A DNA stretch of 64,000 nucleotides, taken from the NCBI RefSeq assembly GCF_900142925.1, contig NZ_FRCN01000008.1, positions 1-64,000 on the forward strand. The letters run 5' to 3'. Under the pieces are notes generated by a model, which was not told the DNA's origin, did no database searches, and saw nothing but the letters and a program-made list of their open reading frames with translations. Positions 25,913 to 34,780 of the stretch are shown one piece after another (the stretch's first letter is position 1; the number at the start of each line of letters is the position of its first letter). Made by a program: the position numbers and the translations under genes. The DNA is from Chitinophaga sp. CF418. GTDB taxonomy: Bacteria; Bacteroidota; Bacteroidia; Chitinophagales; Chitinophagaceae.

Positions 25913-26794
25913 TTATTGACGACGGGCAGAACTGCCACCAGTAGTGTCAGCTAAGATCTGCTCGCCATAATAGTAATAGTTCTGATCAACGCGGTTCCAT
26001 TCAAAGCGTTTTCCGTTCAGTACTTTGATATCAGCTACGAAGCTCATACCACCGTTAGGCGTTACAGTAATACGCGTAGCGTCACTGTTCACAAACCATG
26101 TACCATATACAACAGAACCGTCTTTATAAGTCTCAACAGATGTTCCGTCGGCTTTGTATTCAACTGTCAGCTGGTCCACCGCAGTGAAGGTATTATTTGG
26201 TTTACCAATACGCCATACAAGGTCAGCTGATGCCTGTGGGAAGTTATAGAAATATGTTTCATACTTCCATTTCTTTCCGCTCAGCAACTGAGTGGCTGTT
26301 TTTGTTTTGTCTGACTCAGGGAAATGTTTCATCATTACACCATAAGTAGTACCGTTCACCACCTCCCACTCGAACTGGTTAGCTGTCAGTACACGAATGT
26401 CAGATGTAAAAGTGGAGGTACTGTTCACCACGATCTGCGTTTCATTGTTGGTGAAATGCCAGGTGCCTTTCAGTGAATCTCCTTTTTCGGTGATTTCCCA
26501 GTAAGAACCATCTTTATTGAACTTTACCTTGTTCAGATGAAGATCCAGTGTGTTTACTGAACGGTTGCTTTTCCAGATCAGTGTGGAACCGGAGGTCTGG
26601 AAATTATTGTAATACTCATAGTATCTCCAGATCGTGTCTGTCAGTATCTTTCCTTTTGCGCTTAATACAATGGTATCAACAGGAATTACAACAGTATCTC
26701 CAGGATTAGGATTCTCGTCCTTTTCGCATGATGAGGATGTGAGGGCCAAAAGGGCAACAACACATAGGGATAGAAGGGAAAATAGTTTATTCAT
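25913..26794 (-). CDS. Lipoprotein with two tandem lipocalin-like units
   Basis: A 293-residue exported lipoprotein. The start is the ATG at 26792-26794, giving MNKLFSLLSLCVVALLAL and Cys23 in TSSSC; the open frame 16 codons upstream has no signal sequence. The mature part contains two related beta-rich units (about 40-155 and 160-275). Each has an entry W(R/K)YE.Y.NF, an aliphatic strand, a GTWxF(T/V)N turn with T.I.V, and FEW at the end (NQFEW and KRFEW). This resembles Bacteroidota lipocalin-like domains (for instance DUF4923/DUF5004-like), but the family is not certain. It is divergent from dnaE. Confidence 0.72.
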   Translation of the reverse strand: MNKLFSLLSLCVVALLALTSSSCEKDENPNPGDTVVIPVDTIVLSAKGKILTDTIWRYYEYYNNFQTSGSTLIWKSNRSVNTLDLHLNKVKFNKDGSYWEITEKGDSLKGTWHFTNNETQIVVNSTSTFTSDIRVLTANQFEWEVVNGTTYGVMMKHFPESDKTKTATQLLSGKKWKYETYFYNFPQASADLVWRIGKPNNTFTAVDQLTVEYKADGTSVETYKDGSVVYGTWFVNSDATRITVTPNGGMSFVADIKVLNGKRFEWNRVDQNYYYYGEQILADTTGGSSARRQ

Positions 26795-26896
26795 ATAGCA
26801 AATATATGGTATGTACTCAATATTAAAATGAGTAGTGTGCATAAATTTTCATAACCTTTTATTCATATTCTGACAGAAGAGTCGGAATTTTGCCAA

Positions 26897-29800
26897 ATGA
26901 TCTTTTCCCACTTACACGTTCATACACAATATTCCCTGCTGGATGGTGCAGCAGACATCAAATCATTGTACAAGAAAGCTATGGCCAGCAATCAGCCGGC
27001 CCTGGCCATCACGGACCATGGTAACATGTTCGGCGTGTTCCAGTTTGTGGCGGAAGCTTACAACAACAAGCTGAATCCGGAAGATCCGAAGGATAAAAGA
27101 CTCAAGGTAAAACCCATTGTTGGCTGCGAGTTCTACGTAGTGGAAAATCGCTTTAAACGTGCCTTTACCCGTGAGGAAAAAGATATCCGTAATCACCAGG
27201 TACTGCTGGCTAAAAACGATGAAGGCTATCGCAACCTTATCAAATTGTGCTCACTGGGGTACATGGAAGGCCTGTACGGTAAATATCCCCGTATCGATAA
27301 AGAACTGATCCTCCAGTATCATAAAGGTCTTATTGCCACCACCTGCTGTCTGGGTGCTTCTGTACCCAGGGCTATCCTGAAAAAAGGAGAAGAGGCGGGT
27401 GAAGATGAATTCAAATGGTGGCTGGACATTTTCGGTGAGGATTACTATGTTGAATTACAACGGCATGGCATTCCCGAACAGGAGAAAGTGAATGAATCCC
27501 TGCTCAAGTTTGCCGCCAAGCATAATGTAAAGATCATTGCGTCCAACGACTCCCACTATGTGGACCAGGCAGACGCCAACGCACACGACATCCTGCTCTG
27601 TATCAACACGGGCGAGAAAAAGAGCACGCCTACCATGAAGGATTTCTCTGATGATGACGTGTCCATGAAGAACAAACGTTTCGCTTTCTATAACGACCAG
27701 TTCTATTTCAAGACCACCGAAGAGATGAGCGCGCTCTTCCACGATCTGCCGCAGGCGATAGACAATACCAATGAGATCGTGGATAAGGTGGAACTGCTGG
27801 ACCTGAAGCGGGACATCCTCCTGCCTAACTTCCCGATTCCGCCCCCTTTCCTGACACAGGACCAGTACCTGCGCCACCTGACCATGGAAGGCGCCCATAA
27901 GAAGTACGCGGAGGTAACAGCAGAGGTAGAAGAGCGTCTGAATTTCGAACTGCAGGTAATTGAGAACATGGGATTTGCGGGTTACTTCCTGATCGTATCC
28001 GACTTTATCAAGGCCGGACGTGACCTGGGGGTATTCATAGGTCCCGGCCGTGGATCTGCTGCCGGTTCTGCAGTGGCTTATTGTATAGGTATCACGAATA
28101 TTGACCCGATCAAGTATAATCTCCTGTTTGAGCGTTTCCTGAACCCGGAACGTAAGAGCATGCCCGATATTGATACGGACTTCGATGATGAAGGCCGTCA
28201 GAAAGTAATTGACTATGTGGTGCAGAAATATGGCAAGAACCAGGTAGCACAGATCATTACCTATGGTACCATGGCTGCCAAGATGAGTATCAAGGACGTG
28301 GCCCGTGTAATGGACCTGCCACTGGTAGAATCTAACATGCTGGCCAAAATGGTACCTGATAAACCGGGTATCCAGCTGGACCGTATCTTCAACGCTCCTA
28401 TTGATGAAGGGGAAAAGAGCCTGGCCGAAAAAGAAGGCCTGGGCCCTGAAGACCTGGAAAATGTGAAAAAACTGCGCGAACTGATCAAAGGACAGGACCT
28501 GCAGGGGGAAGTGCTGAGAGAGGCCTGCGTACTGGAAGGGTCCGTGCGTAACACCGGTATCCACGCGGCAGGTATCATCATTGCACCGAAAGACCTGTAC
28601 GACCTGATCCCGGTATCTACCGCAAAAGACTCCGACCTGCTGGTGACCCAGTTTGAAGGTAGTATCATTGAAAGCGCCGGCGTAATCAAGATGGACTTCC
28701 TGGGTCTGAAGACCCTCACCATCATTAAGGGCGCCCTGGAGCTGATCAAAACCAACCACGGGATAGAGATCAGTATTGACGACATCCCGCTGGACGACGC
28801 CAAAACATATGAACTCTATCAGAAAGGGGAAACCAACGCCACGTTCCAGTTCGAGTCTGCCGGTATGCAGAAATACCTCCGCGAGCTGAAACCTGACCGT
28901 TTTGACGACCTCATTGCGATGAACGCCCTGTACCGTCCGGGACCACTGGAGTACATCCCGCTGTTCATCCGCCGTAAACACGGACTGGAAGAAACGGTAT
29001 ATGACCTGGCAGAAATGGAGGAATACCTGAATGATACCTATGGTATTACGGTATACCAGGAGCAGGTAATGCTACTGAGCCAGAAGCTGGCCAACTTCTC
29101 CAAAGGGGATGCGGACGTACTCCGTAAAGCCATGGGTAAGAAGCAGAAGGCTGTACTGGACAAAATGAAGAAACAATTCATGGAGGGTTGTGCCGCCAAC
29201 GGACATGACCTGAAAGTCTGCGATAAAGTATGGACGGACTGGGAAGCATTTGCGTCCTATGCGTTCAACAAATCCCACTCCACCTGTTACGCCTTCGTGG
29301 CTTATCAGACCGCTTACCTGAAAGCACACTATCCTGCAGAATATATGGCGGCTGTACTGAACAACGCCAGCAACATTGAAAAGATCACCTTCTTCATGGA
29401 AGAGGCAAAACGTATGGGAATAGACGTATTGCCGCCGGATGTGAACGAGTCCTTCAAAGGTTTCGCGGTGAACAAACAGGGCCAGATCCGTTTCGGTCTG
29501 GCAGGTCTGAAAGGTGTGGGTGAAGCTGCGGTAGAGAACATCCTGGAAGAAAGACAAAAGGCGGGTGCATACAAGAACATCTTTGAGATGATCAAACGTG
29601 TGAACCAACGTGCCGTAAACAAGAAATCTCTTGAGGCCCTGGCCATGTCCGGCGCCTTCGACTGTTTCCCTGAACTGCATCGTGCCCAGTACTTCAATAA
29701 ACCTGAAAATGATACCACTACCGGTCTGGACAAGATCGTGAAGTTCGGTCAGCAGGTATCTGCCGGAGCAGCCACTTCCATGAGCAGCCTCTTTGGTGCG

Positions 29801-30541
29801 GAAGACATGCCCGACATTGAACCGCCTAAGATCCCACCTTGTGATGCATGGCCGCTCATTCTCAAACTGAATAACGAACGTGAGGTGACGGGTATCTATA
29901 TTTCCGGGCATCCGCTGGACGACTACCGCTTTGAAAGCCGGTACTATAATATGAACACGGTGCAGGAACTGGTTGAATATCAGGCAGATCTGACCACACC
30001 CGGCAATGCTCGTGCTGGCCGGGAACGTAACTTCAGGCTGGCTGTCTATGTGACGGGCGCACAGGAAAGAATATCGAGAAATAACCGTCAGTTTGGCATA
30101 ATGACGATTGAGGATTATTCGGGTAAGTTCGAATTTGCCCTGTGGAGTGAGGACTTCATCCGTTTTGCGCCTTACCTCAAAACCGGGTTATGTCTCTTTA
30201 TTAATGGTGGTTTTAAAGCCAAACGTTTCAACGATGCGGAATATGAGTTCAAGGTGAGCGGTATCCAGTTGTTACAGGAAGTGAAGAAAACACATACGAA
30301 GAAGGTTACGCTGGTCACCATGCCTAAATTCATTACACGTGAGCTGGTAGACTTCCTGGTAGATAATATTGCCAAATATCCGGGCGCCAGTGAGCTTTTC
30401 CTGCAACTCATTGATCGTGATGATCAAATGACTGTCAAGCTCCACACTTTCAACAAGCATATTGAGATGAATGATGAACTGGCGCATTTCTTGTCCAAAC
30501 AACCTGATGTCGATGTGTATATAGATACAATCAATAAGTAA
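26897..30541 (+). CDS. dnaE: DNA polymerase III alpha subunit
   Basis: The 1214-residue replicative polymerase. The N-terminal PHP domain begins FSHLHVHTQYSLLDGAADI (about residues 3-21) with ITDHGNMFG. The polymerase core carries the catalytic PDIDTDFDDEGR (about 423-434), GRGSAAGSAV and ALYRPGPLEYI. The helix-hairpin-helix region FGLAGLKGVGEAA (about 870) and the OB-fold (FRLAVYVTGAQERISRNN, about 1040) follow. Length is normal for DnaE of this phylum. An AATTTTG element ends four bases before the ATG. Long antisense frames inside are coding shadows. Confidence 0.97.
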   Translation: MIFSHLHVHTQYSLLDGAADIKSLYKKAMASNQPALAITDHGNMFGVFQFVAEAYNNKLNPEDPKDKRLKVKPIVGCEFYVVENRFKRAFTREEKDIRNHQVLLAKNDEGYRNLIKLCSLGYMEGLYGKYPRIDKELILQYHKGLIATTCCLGASVPRAILKKGEEAGEDEFKWWLDIFGEDYYVELQRHGIPEQEKVNESLLKFAAKHNVKIIASNDSHYVDQADANAHDILLCINTGEKKSTPTMKDFSDDDVSMKNKRFAFYNDQFYFKTTEEMSALFHDLPQAIDNTNEIVDKVELLDLKRDILLPNFPIPPPFLTQDQYLRHLTMEGAHKKYAEVTAEVEERLNFELQVIENMGFAGYFLIVSDFIKAGRDLGVFIGPGRGSAAGSAVAYCIGITNIDPIKYNLLFERFLNPERKSMPDIDTDFDDEGRQKVIDYVVQKYGKNQVAQIITYGTMAAKMSIKDVARVMDLPLVESNMLAKMVPDKPGIQLDRIFNAPIDEGEKSLAEKEGLGPEDLENVKKLRELIKGQDLQGEVLREACVLEGSVRNTGIHAAGIIIAPKDLYDLIPVSTAKDSDLLVTQFEGSIIESAGVIKMDFLGLKTLTIIKGALELIKTNHGIEISIDDIPLDDAKTYELYQKGETNATFQFESAGMQKYLRELKPDRFDDLIAMNALYRPGPLEYIPLFIRRKHGLEETVYDLAEMEEYLNDTYGITVYQEQVMLLSQKLANFSKGDADVLRKAMGKKQKAVLDKMKKQFMEGCAANGHDLKVCDKVWTDWEAFASYAFNKSHSTCYAFVAYQTAYLKAHYPAEYMAAVLNNASNIEKITFFMEEAKRMGIDVLPPDVNESFKGFAVNKQGQIRFGLAGLKGVGEAAVENILEERQKAGAYKNIFEMIKRVNQRAVNKKSLEALAMSGAFDCFPELHRAQYFNKPENDTTTGLDKIVKFGQQVSAGAATSMSSLFGAEDMPDIEPPKIPPCDAWPLILKLNNEREVTGIYISGHPLDDYRFESRYYNMNTVQELVEYQADLTTPGNARAGRERNFRLAVYVTGAQERISRNNRQFGIMTIEDYSGKFEFALWSEDFIRFAPYLKTGLCLFINGGFKAKRFNDAEYEFKVSGIQLLQEVKKTHTKKVTLVTMPKFITRELVDFLVDNIAKYPGASELFLQLIDRDDQMTVKLHTFNKHIEMNDELAHFLSKQPDVDVYIDTINK

Positions 30542-30647
30542 GGGTGCTAAAATGCGCTAATTTGCATGGTCAAATGGCGCCTTTTAACAAACAAATACCG
30601 GCTGTCAAAAAAGCAGTAATTTGCATCCGGTTTGAAAATTGAATGTA

Positions 30648-30655
30648 TATATTTG
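30648..30655 (+). promoter_or_regulatory. -7 promoter element (TATATTTG) of trxA
   Basis: Exact TAnnTTTG, 57 bp before the trxA ATG. A nearby TTTG at 30631 is too close to be a standard -33. Confidence 0.45.
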
Positions 30656-30712
30656 CATTTATAAATTTATTCAGGAACTTTGATTACTATAATTTCATAA
30701 ACTTTAAATATC

Positions 30713-31030
30713 ATGGCATTAGAATTCACAGATTCGAACTTCCAGACGGAAGTATTGAGCTCCGATAAACTGAGTGTGATTGACTTCTGGGCAGAGTGGT
30801 GTGGTCCTTGTCGCGCTATCGGTCCGGTTATCGAAGAACTCTCTAAAGATTATGCGGGCAAGGTTAACGTGGGTAAAGTGAACGTAGATCAGAACCCTCA
30901 GTTGTCTATCAACTACGGTATCACCAGCATTCCTGCTATTCTGTTCATCAAAGATGGTCAGGTAGTTGACAAACAGGTAGGTGCTGCTCCAAGATCCGTT
31001 CTGGAAAAGAAGATTCAGTCCAACCTCTAA
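30713..31030 (+). CDS. trxA: Thioredoxin
   Basis: A 105-residue cytoplasmic thioredoxin, the general disulfide reductant. Active site WCGPC with Cys30 and Cys33, preceded by VIDFWAEW and followed by the cis-proline loop SIPAILF (about 73-79). Length and motifs are standard. It has its own -7 element and ends at a strong terminator. Confidence 0.97.
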   Translation: MALEFTDSNFQTEVLSSDKLSVIDFWAEWCGPCRAIGPVIEELSKDYAGKVNVGKVNVDQNPQLSINYGITSIPAILFIKDGQVVDKQVGAAPRSVLEKKIQSNL

Positions 31031-31054
31031 TAGAGTAAAAGACATCATAAAAGA

Positions 31055-31085
31055 AGCCGGCTCGTCTTAGACGGGCCGGCTTTGT
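31055..31085 (+). terminator. Intrinsic terminator after trxA
   Basis: Twelve-bp stem AGCCGGC-T-CGTC / GACG-G-GCCGGCT with TTA loop and a TTTGTT tail, 25 bp after the trxA stop. Confidence 0.8.
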
Positions 31086-31100
31086 TATTGGGGAATGTGA

Positions 31101-31401
31101 TCCAATGGTCCCGGGGTTACAAACACAGCGTTACAAACCGCGCGCGTTCACCCCGCGTTCCACCGTTTCCCCGGGTTATCCCACGTTACCCCCGGGTTTG
31201 CAACCCGGGGCTACAAACACCGGGACTCCTAAAGGAGTCCATTGGCGTTTTGTTTCCCGTTTCTTTGTCGCGGGGTTATTATAAACATGTAGTGTATCCA
31301 GGCTACAAACACTGGGACTCCTAAAGGTCCTAAAGGAGTCCATTGGCGTTTTTGTTCCCCGTTTTTTTGTTGCGGGGTTATTATAAACATGTAGTTTATC
31401 C
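31101..31401. repeat. Dispersed hairpin repeat, locus C (two full units plus fragments)
   Basis: Reverse orientation relative to loci A and B. Two units about 92 bp apart (CTACAAACAC at 31211 and 31303), each with the hairpin GGACTCC-TAAA-GGAGTCC and then CATTGGCGTTTT. The GC hairpin GGGTTTGCAACCC is at about 31195-31207. Fragments and degenerate copies fill 31101-31195. It lies between the convergent 3' ends of trxA and the CHU_C gene. Confidence 0.85.
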
Positions 31402-31411
31402 GGAGTTGATA

Positions 31412-34400
31412 TTATCTTATCAGCGTAACTGTACCCTTCTTACCGTATATCTTTCCTTCATTTCCATAGTAGGAATATTCTATCATGTATACGTAAGCGC
31501 CGTTGGGTTGCAATTCTTTTACATAAGTACCGTCCCAACCTTTATGAAGATCGCTTGAAGTAAAGACCAGCTCCCCCCAGCGATTATATACAGACATTCT
31601 GAAAACGGCCACACCACCCGCCTTTACCCGGAATACATCATTCACACCATCCTTATTGGGCGTAAAGGCGGTGGGAACAATCAGGAAGCGCCGGGTATCC
31701 ACATAGATCGTTACCCTGTCTTCTTTTATACAGTTAAGGCCTGTAACAGTACTTACGATATATGTGGTCCGTTGCATGGGCTGGGCTATAGGGGATGCGC
31801 AATCCACACAGTTTAGCCCTTCCACAGGTGTCCAGCTATAATCCGGCGCATTAATGGCATGCAACTGCACCTGGTCGCCAAGACTGATAGTCGTATCATT
31901 ATTTGTTATGGTGACTGCAGGTATATCAATATCATCTACTTCGGCATTGCTGCTGGCCCGACATCCTTTGGCATCGGTTACCACGACATTATAATTGCCT
32001 GCTGAAAGCTGTGTCAGATGCGTAGATGATGCCACTACACCATTGACCTCGTACTTGTATGGAGCTGCCCCCCCATTAACGCTTATCGTTAACTCTCCGT
32101 TTCCTCTGGCACAGTATTCATCGACTGGCGTAATGGCTAAATCAATGGCAGTAGGAGCTGTTAATGTCACTGTAGCGCTATCCAGACAATAGCTGTTACG
32201 GCCATAAACCTTATAAGTACCTGCCGCCAGATTATTAAAGGTGGTACCCGTCTGGTATGGCTGATTATCAATGGCAAATTCAAAAGGTGGCGGTCCTGAT
32301 ATCACGGTCGTAGTAATCGCTCCATCTGCAACACCCTCACAGCTAGGTGACTGTCCGGCGGCGGAAATGTCTATCGTGTTGGTCTGATCCAGGATGATGG
32401 TTGCCTGTCTCGTGATCGTACAACCCAGGTTATCTTTTATGCCGATAGTATATGTACCTGCGGTCAGTTGTGTAAAGCTGTTCTGTGAGCCTTTGTCTGT
32501 ACCGTTCAGTGTATAGGTGAAAGGTGCGATACCACCACTGGGATTTACAACAATACTACCTGTTGGGTTCCGGCAATCGAGCATCGTTGTATTGAGTGTG
32601 GCATCTAAGGTAGGACTGATATTCACCACAACATCATCCGTAGCCGTACAACCGTTAGCGTCTGTTACTACCACACTGTAAGTACCACTGGTATTTACAG
32701 TAAGGGTGCTGCCAGTACTATTGTCAGACCACTGGTAAGAGCTAAACCCGTTGCCGGCATTCAGTAATACCGGTGTGCCGTTACAAGTGGTCACATCCGA
32801 TCCCAGGTCCACCACAGGAGGAGGTACCGCTATGATCGTTGCCTGTCTGCTGATCGTACAACCCAGGTTATCTTTTATGTCGATGGTATATGTACCTGCT
32901 GCCAGTTGCGTAAAATTGTTCTGTGATCCTTTGTCTACACCATTCAGTGTATAGGTAAACGGTGCTGTACCGCCACTGGCATTCACGACAATGCTGCCTG
33001 TACTGTTCCGGCAATCGATCATTGTTGTATTGAGCGTGGCATCCAATGAGGGATCTATATTCACCACAACATCGTCCGTAGCCGTACAACTGCCACCGTT
33101 TGTTACTTCCACGCTATAGGTACCACTGGTATTTATACCAAGGGTAATGCCCGTGCTATTATCAGACCACTTATAGGAACTGAATCCGGTACCGGCATTC
33201 AGTAATACCGGTGTACCGTTACAGCTGGTTACATCCGATCCCAGGTCCACCACAGGAGGCGGCACCACGACAATGTTCCGGCAGGTGGTCTGCTGACTGG
33301 GAAGACCTTCGTCCATGATCATATTGACAGTGTAAGTACCTGGTTGATTATAAGTAAATGATGGCGGATTGACAAGTGTGGATGATGGTATACTACTGTT
33401 GGTACAGCTGCTGAATTTCAGCCTGGCAATCGTACTATTCCGGGCGCTGGCCACAAAAGTATACAGATCGTCCTTTACCCTGAAAACGGTAGACAATGAA
33501 TGCGGATAATCCAGGCCTCCGATATTACCATAAGAGGTAGCCGTGATGTTGCCCGTGATACTACCACCTCCAAACTCCAGTTTCAGGATATCATCTCCTT
33601 CTCCATTGGCCACAAGCCCGAAAACACCACCGCAATCATTTACAATATAGATGTCACGGGGAGCATTCAGCAGGCCGTTGGGATTGCCCATATTCGTCGC
33701 CACGGGCGTATTCAGCAATGAATTACCGAAATCAAGGCGCGTAATAGTATTGTTGCCTCCGTTGGTAACAAACACATACCAGTTACCGTTATAATTCGCT
33801 GTGTAAATACCGGTCGGGAAATCCAGGTTCCCCAGGTTACCCAGGTTGGTACCTGTTGGCGGACTGTTAAAGGAAGTACCAAAGTCAAAACGTGTGATAG
33901 TGTTATTATCGGCATTGATGGTGAGGCCATGCCAGGAACCTGCATCCTGAAACATGTAAAGATCCACGGGATAAGCCAGGGTACCAATATTACCCCAGTT
34001 CGTAGAGGTAGGAGTATTATTCAGGCTGGAGCCGAAGTCCAGTTTTGCGATCTGCGGACTGGTAACCCCTCCTCCACCAACAATAATAATATGCCAGCCG
34101 TCTGCATCCTGTATAATCTGTAGGCCCTCTGTCTGTGGAGGGAGGTTTCCGCCGACGTTACCCAGGTTATTTACAACGGGCGTATTCAGGAGACTATTCC
34201 CGAAGAACATGCGTACAATAGACTGGGCGTTATTAGTAACGAAGACGTAATAGTCGTTCCCCTCTTTGACCATATCCACGAACGTCGGAATACTGAAAAC
34301 ATTACTCGGATTTCCCAGGTTAAGTCCCTCAGGGTCCTGAAACAGGTTGCCTGCACAAAAGCTCCAATAGTAGGAACTGCCGCCAGTGGAAGTATTCGCC

Positions 34401-34522
34401 AGGTTAACCGGTTCACTAACGCAAACAGTGTCCGGCGCTGTGAAACTGGCCTGCTGTGCCAATACTGGTATAGTTAGTAATGAAATAATTGAAATACAAC
34501 ATAACAGCCAGAACGCTCTCAT
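31412..34522 (-). CDS. T9SS type B secreted protein: six-unit propeller, SprB-like repeats, CHU_C domain
   Basis: A 1036-residue surface protein. The start is the ATG at 34520-34522 (MRAFWLLCCISIISLLTI, signal peptide ending LAQ). The longer open frame starts from a TTG without a signal. Order: a short Cys-containing domain; six repeats of about 55 residues with (N)TP..TNxGN and WxxxVxN....I.RLDFG, a six-bladed propeller-like region (about 50-380); a PKD-like domain; two near-identical 146-residue units with SprB-type DLGSDVT/GGxAPFTYTLNG; more SprB-like repeats; and a C-terminal gliding-motility-associated domain (about 950-1036, VPTAFTPNKDGVNDVFRV and YNRWGELVF). Type IX export and surface display are expected. 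Confidence 0.9.
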   Translation of the reverse strand: MRAFWLLCCISIISLLTIPVLAQQASFTAPDTVCVSEPVNLANTSTGGSSYYWSFCAGNLFQDPEGLNLGNPSNVFSIPTFVDMVKEGNDYYVFVTNNAQSIVRMFFGNSLLNTPVVNNLGNVGGNLPPQTEGLQIIQDADGWHIIIVGGGGVTSPQIAKLDFGSSLNNTPTSTNWGNIGTLAYPVDLYMFQDAGSWHGLTINADNNTITRFDFGTSFNSPPTGTNLGNLGNLDFPTGIYTANYNGNWYVFVTNGGNNTITRLDFGNSLLNTPVATNMGNPNGLLNAPRDIYIVNDCGGVFGLVANGEGDDILKLEFGGGSITGNITATSYGNIGGLDYPHSLSTVFRVKDDLYTFVASARNSTIARLKFSSCTNSSIPSSTLVNPPSFTYNQPGTYTVNMIMDEGLPSQQTTCRNIVVVPPPVVDLGSDVTSCNGTPVLLNAGTGFSSYKWSDNSTGITLGINTSGTYSVEVTNGGSCTATDDVVVNIDPSLDATLNTTMIDCRNSTGSIVVNASGGTAPFTYTLNGVDKGSQNNFTQLAAGTYTIDIKDNLGCTISRQATIIAVPPPVVDLGSDVTTCNGTPVLLNAGNGFSSYQWSDNSTGSTLTVNTSGTYSVVVTDANGCTATDDVVVNISPTLDATLNTTMLDCRNPTGSIVVNPSGGIAPFTYTLNGTDKGSQNSFTQLTAGTYTIGIKDNLGCTITRQATIILDQTNTIDISAAGQSPSCEGVADGAITTTVISGPPPFEFAIDNQPYQTGTTFNNLAAGTYKVYGRNSYCLDSATVTLTAPTAIDLAITPVDEYCARGNGELTISVNGGAAPYKYEVNGVVASSTHLTQLSAGNYNVVVTDAKGCRASSNAEVDDIDIPAVTITNNDTTISLGDQVQLHAINAPDYSWTPVEGLNCVDCASPIAQPMQRTTYIVSTVTGLNCIKEDRVTIYVDTRRFLIVPTAFTPNKDGVNDVFRVKAGGVAVFRMSVYNRWGELVFTSSDLHKGWDGTYVKELQPNGAYVYMIEYSYYGNEGKIYGKKGTVTLIR
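32378..33253 (-). repeat. Tandem 438-bp coding duplication (SprB-like pair)
   Basis: The block ending ACATCCGATCCCAGGTCC appears at 32793 and at 33231, exactly 438 bp (146 codons) apart. The two copies agree closely in DNA as well as protein, which indicates recent in-frame duplication or concerted evolution. Confidence 0.8.
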
Positions 34523-34780
34523 AGATAAATTCGAATAAACAGGAATAAAGGGTAAGGGTTTCACTAAATTGATAAGAAATTTTCTCAAAATGCGTTTACT
34601 TATTGCATTGCCCCAAAAAACAGGCGGCAATTTACGAAATGGTTACAATATAAAATAATCATTATTTAACCAAACAATATCGCTTTTCGCAGATTCATCA
34701 TCTGCATAATAGCTATAAGATTGTAACTTTTCCTGGAAAAATAACGGGACAAGCCGTATTTTAACATTCAAACTAGAACA

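Noticed and set aside
27455..28981. Antisense open frame of 508 codons inside dnaE
   Set aside because: Fully covered by the unambiguous dnaE coding sequence; it is a codon-bias shadow without recognisable domains.
29072..29911. Antisense open frame of 279 codons inside dnaE
   Set aside because: Same reason; no start context or motif.
31082..31558. Two plus-strand frames over repeat locus C
   Set aside because: Repeat-derived, overlap the terminator region and the 3' end of the CHU_C gene.
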